Below are positions 1 through 5,758 of a stretch of DNA of 9,423 nt, piece after piece. The translations under genes were made by a program, and so were the position numbers. The DNA comes from Actinomycetota bacterium (lineage in GTDB: Bacteria > Actinomycetota > Thermoleophilia > Gaiellales > Gaiellaceae), in NCBI GenBank assembly GCA_005883245.1, contig VAXT01000010.1, positions 1 through 9,423 on the forward strand, read 5' to 3'. The notes under the pieces were generated by a model that did not search any database, was not told where the DNA came from, and worked only from the letters and a program-made list of their open reading frames with translations. The number at the start of each line of letters is the position of its first letter. Positions within the stretch are counted from its first letter, which is position 1.

Positions 1-706
1 AGAGGCCGATGAGGAGCTCGGTTAAGACGAGGCTCGAGACGTCGCCGAGCGACGCACCGTCGGCCACGCGCCGGGCGGCCCGGATCCCGTGCGTCAGGGG
101 CAGGACGCTCGCAACCTGCTGCATCCAGTTCGGCAGCGCGTCGAGCCGGACGTTCACGCCGCAGAAGAGCAGGAAGACGAAGATCATCAGGTTCGCGAAG
201 AAGAAGATGTCGCGGCCGCGCAGGCCGAATGCTCCGATCAGCGTCCCGAACGCGGTGCAGGAGAACGAGGACACGACGACGATGAGCGCGATCGCCGGAA
301 TCGAGCCGGCCGGGAACGAGACGCCGAGGAGCAGCGAGCCGACCACGAAGCCGACCGCCGACACGATGACGCCGTTCGCGATGTTCGGAAGAGCCCGGCC
401 GAGGAAGAGCGCGAGGCGGTTGGCGGGCGTGACCAGGATCGACGACAGCGTCTGCGTCCAGCGTTCGCCGCCGATCGTCATCGCCATCCCGAAGATCCCG
501 CCGAGCGAGCAGATGGCGACGGCGTTGCCGACGAGGAAGAACTTGTCGGACTGCGACCCGGCGTAACGCCCGATGTAGGCGAAGAAGAGGATCTGGAAGA
601 TCGGGCCGCCGAGCATCGTCGGCACGTACATCGTCCAGTGGATCCAGTTGAAGAGCGCGCGGTAGGCGAGGTAGCCGCCGACGAAGAAGATCCGGACCGA
701 GTTCAT
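1..706 (-). CDS. ABC-2 type transporter permease B' (3' end beyond window)
   Basis: Integral membrane subunit of an ABC exporter, expected to form the channel with a partner permease on top of the ATPase encoded at 3152-4120. Translating from ATG at 706 gives 235 codons with no stop, so the C-terminus lies beyond the left edge. It begins MNSVRIFFVGGYLAYRALF and has hydrophobic stretches near residues 26-46, 55-78, 108-130, 136-158 and 170-188. The GGERW (79-83), PANR (94-97), FSC (148-150) and VLPLTH (201-206) segments match permease B (1479-2264) at the same positions. By hand count the two align without gaps over 235 residues with about 120 identities. The start is fixed by a one-base TGATG overlap with the stop of A', implying coupled translation. 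The exported substrate cannot be read from the sequence. The family call is firm; B is expected to show the length of the missing end (about 261 aa). Confidence 0.88.
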   Translation of the reverse strand, partial: MNSVRIFFVGGYLAYRALFNWIHWTMYVPTMLGGPIFQILFFAYIGRYAGSQSDKFFLVGNAVAICSLGGIFGMAMTIGGERWTQTLSSILVTPANRLALFLGRALPNIANGVIVSAVGFVVGSLLLGVSFPAGSIPAIALIVVVSSFSCTAFGTLIGAFGLRGRDIFFFANLMIFVFLLFCGVNVRLDALPNWMQQVASVLPLTHGIRAARRVADGASLGDVSSLVLTELLIGL

Positions 707-1482
707 CAGCGCAAAGCGAGGGTCGCGCTCTTCCGTGCGCGCACCTCGAAGTAGCCGAGCGTGTAGTGGCCGATCGCGAGGTAGATCAAGCCGAGCGCGG
801 CGCACATGACGATCGGGAACACGGGGTCTCCGCCGAGCGCCGCGTATCGGATCCCGCGGATGCCCCAGGTCGGCGCGAGCACCCAGGAGATCGGGCGTGT
901 CCAGCCGGGCAGGAGCGAGAGGCTGATCAGCAATCCGGTGACGAGCCAGACCGGATACTCGAGGAGGTTCGACAGCGAGTTCGCGTTGCGCAGGAGCACG
1001 AACGTCGACGAGAGGACGAGCCCGAGCAGGCCGAGCGAGACGATCGACCCGACGAGGGCGACCACGAACCACGCGGGGTGTACGAAGTCGAGGGGGAGAC
1101 CGAAGATGATCCGCCCCCAGAGCAGCGTGGACGCGATCGAGTAGAGGCCGATCGAGGCGGTCGCGACCGTCATCGGCAGAACGACCACGATCAGTCGCGG
1201 CGGCACGCCGATCACGTACTCGAGCGTCCCCTGCCAGCGCTGCCACTGGATCAGGCCGCCGGAGCCGAAGAGCACCGACGACCAGATGCCCATCATTCCC
1301 GCGCCGAGCGACGCGTACACGAGCCCCGACCCCGGCCGCGCCCCGCTCGCGAACATGTAATGCGCGATCGTTGCGAAGAAGATCGGCGAGATCGTCGCGT
1401 TGAGGATGAAGAACCCGGACATGGTCAGGTTCTTCACGTTGAAGACCCAGCCGGTCCAGAAGAGCCGGAAGGCCTGGCTCAC
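706..1482 (-). CDS. ABC-2 type transporter permease A'
   Basis: Membrane permease of 258 aa, beginning VSQAFRLFWTGWVF. I chose the GTG at 1482 because it forms a GTGA four-base overlap with the stop of permease B and because homology to permease A begins there. The reading frame stays open far upstream to 2058, but that part is the out-of-frame shadow of gene B and is arginine-rich nonsense. About six hydrophobic segments are visible. RWQGTLE (82-88), EYPVWL (175-180) and RPISWVLAPTWG (196-207) recur in permease A. From residue 54 the two align without gaps with about 93 identities in 204 positions. It ends in a TGATG overlap with B'. As in other ABC-2 systems it probably pairs with another permease, most simply B', as a heterodimer. 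The substrate is unknown. Confidence 0.9.
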   Translation of the reverse strand: MSQAFRLFWTGWVFNVKNLTMSGFFILNATISPIFFATIAHYMFASGARPGSGLVYASLGAGMMGIWSSVLFGSGGLIQWQRWQGTLEYVIGVPPRLIVVVLPMTVATASIGLYSIASTLLWGRIIFGLPLDFVHPAWFVVALVGSIVSLGLLGLVLSSTFVLLRNANSLSNLLEYPVWLVTGLLISLSLLPGWTRPISWVLAPTWGIRGIRYAALGGDPVFPIVMCAALGLIYLAIGHYTLGYFEVRARKSATLALR

Positions 1483-2264
1483 AGCTGCTCGAGGGTCGCG
1501 TGCTTGCGTCCCTGCCATTCGAAGACACGGAGCAGCGCGAGGCCGCCCGCGAGGTACGCGATGCCGATTCCGAGCTCGGTCGCGAGCAGGCCGGTCACGT
1601 CCGAGAACGGTTCGCCTGCGGCGAGGTCGCGCGCCGCCTGGATCGCGTGCGTCAGGGGGAGCACGTGCGAGACGTCCTGCATCCAGGTCGGCAGCTCGGA
1701 GATCGGGACGTTCGCTCCCGTGAAGATGAGCAAGAACCCGAAGATGACGTTCGAGAGCACGGCGTTCTCGCGGACGCGGAGCGAGACCGCGGCGTTGGTC
1801 AGCCCGAGCCCCGTGCAAGAGAACGCGGCGACCAGGATCACGACCGCGAGGCCGGGGATCGATCCGGCGGGCAGGCTCACGCCGAGGATCACGCAGCCGG
1901 CGGCGAAGGAGAAGGCCGACACGAACGCGGCGTTGCCCATCACCGGCAGGGCGCGCCCGACGAAGAGCGGGAACCGGTTGGCCGGGCTGACGAGGATCGC
2001 GTGCAGCGTGTTCTGGTAACGCTCCCCGCTCACGGTCTGCGACATCGCAAACAGGCACGGGATCGCCGCGTACTGGATCGCGTTCCCGGTCACGTAGAAG
2101 ACGTCCGACTGGAGGCCCGCCGAGCGGCCGATGTACGCGAAGAGGAGGATCTGGAAGATCGGCGCGACGATCAGGCTCGGGATGTAGATCGTCGGCGAGA
2201 GCCAGTAGAAGAGCGCCCGGTAGCTCGTCAGGCCGCCGACGAAGAAGAGGCGGAAGGAATTCAC
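1479..2264 (-). CDS. ABC-2 type transporter permease B
   Basis: Membrane permease of 261 aa, beginning MNSFRLFFVGG, with a GTG start at 2264. The N-terminus matches B' from the first residue, which supports this start. Hydrophobic segments lie near residues 26-46, 55-75, 108-130, 136-158, 168-188 and 228-248, the six-helix pattern of ABC-2 permeases. Shared landmarks with B' are GER (80-82), PANR (94-97), PAGSIP (132-137), FSC (148-150) and VLPLTH (201-206). The gene follows permease A after an unusual 100-nt gap full of inverted repeats and overlaps A' by four bases (GTGA). Upstream of the start the mRNA is purine-rich with a repeated CGGAAA, but there is no clear Shine-Dalgarno site. It probably forms the half-channel partner of permease A, served by the ATPase at 3152-4120. 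The substrate is unknown. Confidence 0.9.
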   Translation of the reverse strand: MNSFRLFFVGGLTSYRALFYWLSPTIYIPSLIVAPIFQILLFAYIGRSAGLQSDVFYVTGNAIQYAAIPCLFAMSQTVSGERYQNTLHAILVSPANRFPLFVGRALPVMGNAAFVSAFSFAAGCVILGVSLPAGSIPGLAVVILVAAFSCTGLGLTNAAVSLRVRENAVLSNVIFGFLLIFTGANVPISELPTWMQDVSHVLPLTHAIQAARDLAAGEPFSDVTGLLATELGIGIAYLAGGLALLRVFEWQGRKHATLEQL

Positions 2265-2292
2265 GCGTTTCCGTTTTCCGCTCGGAACGTGT

Positions 2293-2302
2293 CGACCGGT
2301 CG
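2293..2302. repeat. 10-bp perfect palindrome between permeases A and B
   Basis: CGACCGGTCG reads the same on both strands. It is the third inverted repeat in the 100-nt A-B spacer and lies nearest the start of gene B, about 29 nt upstream. It could be a regulator-binding half-site pair or part of a palindromic element. On its own a 10-bp palindrome is weak evidence. Confidence 0.45.
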
Positions 2303-2310
2303 TTTCAGAC

Positions 2311-2335
2311 GGCCCCCGGGCGAAGCCCGGCGGCC
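2311..2335. repeat. Large GC-rich hairpin in the A-B spacer
   Basis: Two 11-nt arms (2311-2321 and 2325-2335) are complementary except for one C-C mismatch at the fifth position. They enclose the three-base loop GAA, or TTC on the transcribed sense strand. The core CCGGGC-GAA-GCCCGG is perfect. No T-tract follows on the minus strand, so it does not look like a classical intrinsic terminator. It could be a REP-like palindrome, an RNase barrier that stabilises the upstream mRNA, or an attenuator between A and B. Confidence 0.7.
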
Positions 2336-2342
2336 TGATACC

Positions 2343-2360
2343 GGCATCGCAAGCGATGCC
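2343..2360. repeat. Perfect 8-bp hairpin just after the permease A stop
   Basis: GGCATCGC and GCGATGCC are exact reverse complements separated by two bases. In practice the RNA would form a 7-bp stem with a 4-nt loop. It starts four bases after the stop codon of permease A on the minus strand and is followed seven bases later by the larger 2311-2335 hairpin. A double hairpin directly behind a stop codon suggests control of mRNA ends or a REP-type element. No T-run is present. Confidence 0.65.
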
Positions 2361-2364
2361 TCAG

Positions 2365-3135
2365 TCACGTGAGCGACAAGGCGGCGCGCTCGCGGGCGGC
2401 CCGGAGCAGCCGCTCCATGACGAGGAAGCCGAGCGCGATGTACGCCGAGCCGAGGACGAAGCACATGATGAGGTCCGGGAGCGGCGAGCCGCCGAGTGAC
2501 GACTCTCTGATCGCGTTCATGCCCCAGGTCGGCGCGAGGATCCAGGAGATCGGCCGCACCCAGGCCGGGAAGAAGGTCAAGGGGACGAGGAACCCGCAGA
2601 TCAGCCAGACTGGGTACTCGAACATGTTCCCGAGCGCCCAGGCGGCGCGGAAGCGGACGAAACAGACCGCGAACAGGAAGCCGAGCGCGCCGAATGTGAG
2701 GACGGTCGCCGGTATCGAGAGCACGAACAGGAGCGGGTGGACGACGGTCAGGTCGATGCCGAAGAGGAGCCGTCCCCAGAGCAGGGTCGCGACCAGGCTG
2801 TAGATGCCGATCGTCGCCATCGCGATCGTCACCGGGAGCAGGATCAGGGCGAAGTTCGCGGGCGTGGCGACGAGCGCCTCGAGCGTTCCCTGCCAGCGCT
2901 CGCGCTGCATCGCCGAGCCCGCGGTCGTGCTCGTCGCCGACCACATGCCCATCACCGCCGCGCCGAGTGAGGCGTAGAGGAGTGTTCGCGGGCTGTCACC
3001 GGCCCGGAAGACGAAGAAGGCGACCGTGGCGAAGAAGAGCGGGTAGATGACCTGGCCGACCCCGTCGAAGGCCGAGCGCATGATCATCTTGAAGTGGAAG
3101 AGCCAGCCGATCCCGAGGAGCCTGAGGGTTCTCAC
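2365..3135 (-). CDS. ABC-2 type transporter permease A
   Basis: Membrane permease of 256 aa, the first permease after the ATPase gene. It begins MRTLRLLGIGWLFHFK from a GTG at 3135, 16 nt after the ATPase stop, with only a weak upstream purine signal. Hydrophobic stretches fall near residues 24-44, 96-124, 131-160, 170-190 and 220-240. RWQGTLE (80-86), EYPVWL (173-178) and RPISWILAPTWG (194-205) are also found at matching positions in A'. The C-terminus is arginine-rich (about 242-250), consistent with an inside-facing tail. Gene order makes it the natural partner of permease B and of the upstream ATPase. ABC-2 permeases of this size are exporters of drugs, lipids or glycans; which one cannot be told here. 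Confidence 0.9.
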   Translation of the reverse strand: MRTLRLLGIGWLFHFKMIMRSAFDGVGQVIYPLFFATVAFFVFRAGDSPRTLLYASLGAAVMGMWSATSTTAGSAMQRERWQGTLEALVATPANFALILLPVTIAMATIGIYSLVATLLWGRLLFGIDLTVVHPLLFVLSIPATVLTFGALGFLFAVCFVRFRAAWALGNMFEYPVWLICGFLVPLTFFPAWVRPISWILAPTWGMNAIRESSLGGSPLPDLIMCFVLGSAYIALGFLVMERLLRAARERAALSLT

Positions 3136-3144
3136 GGCCCCGTT

Positions 3145-3160
3145 GGCGAGCTCACTCGCC
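3145..3160. other. Hairpin carrying the ATPase stop codon in its loop
   Basis: On the minus strand GGCGAG and CTCGCC form a six-pair stem around a four-base loop, TGAG, which contains the TGA stop of the ATPase gene. The permease A start lies nine bases beyond the stem. Such a structure could influence ribosome passage from the ATPase to permease A and so tune subunit ratio. This is inferred from base pairing alone and may be chance in GC-rich DNA. Confidence 0.35.
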
Positions 3161-4120
3161 TTCGACGAGCGCGACGTAGGCGTCCTCGAGCGTGGGCTCG
3201 CGGTGCGAGACGCGGCCGACGTTCGAGCCGTTCAGATGGCCGAGGATGGCCGCGGTCAGCTGCACATCCGCGCGGGTCTGGACGCTCAGCACCTGGGCCT
3301 GCTCGCGCTCCTCGACCCAGACCGACATGACGCCCTCGAGGGAGCGGAGGCGCTCGACGGTCTCGTCCGGGATGCCGAAGACCTCGACCTCGGTCACGGC
3401 GCCCGACGCGACCCGGCTCTTGAGCTGCGCCGGTGTCCCTTCGGCCACGATCTCGCCCTGGGAGATGACGGCGATGCGGTCGCAGAGCGCGTCCGCTTCG
3501 AACATGTAGTGCGTCGTCAGGAGGATCGTCTTGCCGGCGCTCGTCAGGGTGCCGATCGTGGCGCGCAGCTCGCGGGCGCCGACCGGGTCGAGGCCGATCG
3601 TCGGCTCGTCGAGGAAGACGACCTCAGGATCGTGCAACAGACCGCGGGCGACGTGCAGGCGCTGCTTCATGCCGCGCGAGTAGCCCTCGGTGCGCTCGTG
3701 TTCGCGGCCCTTGAGCCCGACCAGCTCCAGGAGCTCTTCGATCCGCGCCTTCTGGACCTTCGGCGGCACGCCGTAGAGCTCGGCGAAGTAGCGCAGGTTG
3801 TCGTAGCCGGAGAGCCGCTCGTAGACGCCGCGCTCGCCGCCGAAGACGTAGCCGATCCGCTTCCGGACCTCGCGCGGGTCCTTGACGACGTCGAAGCCGA
3901 GCACGTTCGCGGTGCCCGCGGTCGGGATCAGGAGCGTGATCAACATCTTGATCGTCGTGGTCTTGCCGGCGCCGTTCGGGCCGAGCAGCCCGAACAGCTC
4001 GCCCTTGTCGATCGCGAAGCTGACGCCGCGCACGGCTTCGATCTCCTTCACGCGGCGGCGGATCGTTCCGGTGTGCGTCTTGTAGACGCGGCGTAAGTCG
4101 TGTGCCTCGACGACGGCCAC
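3152..4120 (-). CDS. ABC exporter ATP-binding protein
   Basis: Cytoplasmic ATPase of 322 aa that should energise the permeases encoded downstream. Visible motifs are Walker A GPNGAGKTT (47-55), signature YSRGMKQRL (147-155), Walker B VVFLDEPT (167-174), D-loop GLDP (176-179) and the switch histidine in TTH (H204). After the ATPase core, residues about 235-322 form the extra C-terminal domain common in DrrA-type exporters. The Q-loop region reads IGYVFGGERG (89-98), with no glutamine where the family normally has one. The start is the GTG at 4120: it gives MAVVEAHDLRRVYK, a normal N-terminal beta strand, and no nearer start is evident. A GGAGG lies only two bases upstream, too close to act as a normal Shine-Dalgarno site, and a TAGGCT seven bases upstream suggests leaderless transcription. 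It is the first gene of the permease cluster. The substrate is unknown. Confidence 0.93.
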   Translation of the reverse strand: MAVVEAHDLRRVYKTHTGTIRRRVKEIEAVRGVSFAIDKGELFGLLGPNGAGKTTTIKMLITLLIPTAGTANVLGFDVVKDPREVRKRIGYVFGGERGVYERLSGYDNLRYFAELYGVPPKVQKARIEELLELVGLKGREHERTEGYSRGMKQRLHVARGLLHDPEVVFLDEPTIGLDPVGARELRATIGTLTSAGKTILLTTHYMFEADALCDRIAVISQGEIVAEGTPAQLKSRVASGAVTEVEVFGIPDETVERLRSLEGVMSVWVEEREQAQVLSVQTRADVQLTAAILGHLNGSNVGRVSHREPTLEDAYVALVEGE

Positions 4121-4252
4121 GGCCTCCAGCCTACCGACGCGTCGGGCAGCTTAGCGTCCGCCGATGGGCTTGGAGTTTCCCTTTCATCTCCGAGCTCGCA
4201 GAGGCTCGTCGAGCCGAGGAACGTGATTGGCTGGACGCTCGCGACGAGCTCG
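4121..4252. other. Intergenic region between hyuB-like gene and ABC cluster
   Basis: These 132 nt separate the hyuB-like stop from the ATPase start. Besides the promoter/operator candidate they hold GGCTCG-T-CGAGCC (4203-4215), a short inverted repeat. The region also contains most of a 24-nt near-perfect palindrome centred at 4248/4249 (4237-4260, one mismatched pair, a G-U pair in the minus-strand RNA) that runs into the hyuB stop codon. The two structures lie at the end of the hyuB transcript and could help end or process it, but there is no T-tract. A plus-strand open frame crosses the region without convincing coding character. Confidence 0.4.
4128..4145 (-). promoter_or_regulatory. Candidate leaderless promoter and operator of the ABC cluster
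   Basis: Reading on the minus strand, the perfect 12-bp palindrome CCGACGCGTCGG (4134-4145) is followed directly by TAGGCT (4128-4133), seven bases and the GTG start of the ATPase. TAGGCT fits the TANNNT -10 pattern, and seven bases to the start codon is the spacing seen in leaderless actinobacterial genes. The palindrome would lie in the promoter spacer, a usual place for a repressor. No good -35 box is visible (CGCTAA at the 17-bp spacing). This is inference from position and symmetry. Confidence 0.4.
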
Positions 4253-5758
4253 TCACGAGCTATCCCGACTGGGGGTGGCGCTCGGCGTGGGCGAGCTGAA
4301 GCCGCCGCCTCCCGGAGTCTCGATGCGGACGACGTCGCCGGCCTCGAGGTCTCGCGTCGCCTTCGAGGGAAGCTCTTCGTCGTTGACGTAATTGTGCCCC
4401 GGGTCTCCCGGCTCCCCGCCGCGCGCGCCTCGAGGTGCTTGGCGGCGGCGCTCGGAGATCACCGAGAGGCGGCACGGCTCGAGGGCTCGCAGCTCGCGCA
4501 CGACGCCGTCGCCGCCTGTGTGGCGGCCCGCGCCGCCGGATCCGAGGCGGAGCTCGTGCCGCTCGACTCGTAGCGGATACGCGAGCTCGAGGGCCTCAGC
4601 CGGTGTAGTCAGTGTGTTTGACATTGTCACGTGCACTGCCGAGGGGCCGTCCGCGTCGGGGCAGGCACCCTGGCCGCCGCCGAGCGTCTCGTAGTACGTG
4701 AAGCGCTCGTTGCCGAAAGTGAGGTTGTTCATCGTCCCCTGACCCTGGGCGGGGACGGGGAGGGCCTCGCCGAGCGCGGCGAAGAGCGTGTCGACGATGC
4801 GGCCCGATGTCTCGACGTTTCCGGCCGCGACGGCTGCCGGCGGTTGCGCGTTGACGAGCGAGCCCTCGGGGGCGCTGACGGTCACGGGTGCGAACGCGCC
4901 GCCCGACGAGGGCAGGTCCGGTGCGGTCAGGCAGCGGACGACGAAATAACACGCCGAGCGCGTCACGGCGAGCGGGCAGTTGAGATTGCCGCCGTGCTGC
5001 GGCGCGGTGCCGGCGAAGTCGAACGCGATCTCGTGCGAGCCGATCGTGACCGTCGCCGTGATCGGGAGCTCGCCCTCGGGCGCCTCGAGAACGTCCTCCG
5101 CCTCGAATCGGCCGTTCGGGAGACGGGCGATCGCCGCGCGGACGACGCGCTCCGAGTAGTCGAATAGCTCGTTCATTGCGGCGACGACTCGGTCCCTGCC
5201 CCGGCGGTCACAGAGCTCGGCGACGCGCCGCTCGGCGAGCGCGTGGGCGGCGAGCTGGGCTCGGAAGTCGCCCCGGCGCTCTTCCGGATTGCGCATCCTC
5301 GCGATCAGGCCCGCGAGCAGGTCGTCGTCGAGGCGCGTGGGCGGGATCACGACCCCCTCGTCGGCCAGCGTACGCGAGCCCGCGGGCATGCTGCCCGGCT
5401 CCGCACCGCCGACGTCGGCGTGGTGCGCGCGGGTGACCGCGAAGCCCACCTCGGTACGGGAGACGAGCGTCACGTCCGGAAGGTGTGTTCCTCCCGCGTA
5501 CGGGTCGTTGAGGACGAAGACGTCGTCGGGGCGGGGGTCGTGGCGCATGACTGCTGCCACCGCATCGGGCAGCGCCCCGAGGTGAACGGGGATGTGCTCC
5601 GCCTGCGCGATCATCCGGCCGCGCTCGTCGAAGAGCGCCGTCGAACAGTCGCGACGCTCCTTGATGTTCGCGGAGAAGGCGGAGCGGATGAGCACCGCGC
5701 CCATCTCCTCGGCGATCGAGAGCAGCGAGCTGCCGAGAACTTGCAGCTCAATATTCAC
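4253..5758 (-). CDS. hyuB: Hydantoinase/oxoprolinase family protein, subunit B
   Basis: Beta subunit of the HyuA/HyuB family, cytosolic enzymes that use ATP to open cyclic amides (N-methylhydantoin, 5-oxoproline) or, in relatives, to carboxylate ketones. The 501-aa product shows the family landmarks in order: SAFSANIKERRDCSTALFD (26-44), AEHIPVHLGALP (53-64), NDPYAGGTHLPD (84-95), HHADVGG (112-118), SSGG (284-287), GQGTMNNLTFG (339-349), YYETLGGGQGA (355-365), GSGGAGRHTGGDG (406-418) and TPGGGGF (481-487). The acidic and histidine residues of the NDP and HHADVGG motifs are likely metal or substrate ligands. The GTG at 5758 forms a GTGA overlap with the hyuA stop; a GGAGG lies 11 bases upstream, rather far. 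The C-terminus ends in a short Ser/Pro/Thr-rich tail. Family membership is sure; the substrate is not determined. Confidence 0.93.
   Translation of the reverse strand: MNIELQVLGSSLLSIAEEMGAVLIRSAFSANIKERRDCSTALFDERGRMIAQAEHIPVHLGALPDAVAAVMRHDPRPDDVFVLNDPYAGGTHLPDVTLVSRTEVGFAVTRAHHADVGGAEPGSMPAGSRTLADEGVVIPPTRLDDDLLAGLIARMRNPEERRGDFRAQLAAHALAERRVAELCDRRGRDRVVAAMNELFDYSERVVRAAIARLPNGRFEAEDVLEAPEGELPITATVTIGSHEIAFDFAGTAPQHGGNLNCPLAVTRSACYFVVRCLTAPDLPSSGGAFAPVTVSAPEGSLVNAQPPAAVAAGNVETSGRIVDTLFAALGEALPVPAQGQGTMNNLTFGNERFTYYETLGGGQGACPDADGPSAVHVTMSNTLTTPAEALELAYPLRVERHELRLGSGGAGRHTGGDGVVRELRALEPCRLSVISERRRQAPRGARGGEPGDPGHNYVNDEELPSKATRDLEAGDVVRIETPGGGGFSSPTPSATPSRDSS

Noticed and set aside
706..708. 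Possible frameshift or fusion at the A'-B' junction.
   Set aside because: The TGATG overlap is a normal coupled stop-start, and both proteins are full length or open by comparison with A and B.
1483..2058. N-terminal extension of permease A' to position 2058.
   Set aside because: The extension is the shadow of permease B, arginine/proline-rich and without membrane character. Homology to permease A begins at the GTG at 1482.
2304..2313. TTCAGACGGC, identical to the reverse complement of the 10-base Neisseria DNA uptake sequence.
   Set aside because: A single copy in an unrelated GC-rich genome is most likely chance; no second copy was noticed in the window.
766..4096. Long plus-strand open frames (for example 766-2019, 1500-2372, 3047-4096) opposite the ABC genes.
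   Set aside because: Their products are rich in Arg, Asp, Glu and Gly with no domain motifs, as expected of the antisense of GC-rich genes. The minus-strand frames carry clear family motifs throughout.
4102..4299. Small plus-strand frame of 65 codons in the hyuB-ATPase gap.
   Set aside because: Part of it reads like a plausible helix (ELAEARRAEERDWL), but its only start lies inside the ATPase gene, it has no ribosome site and no recognisable family. I could not support it.
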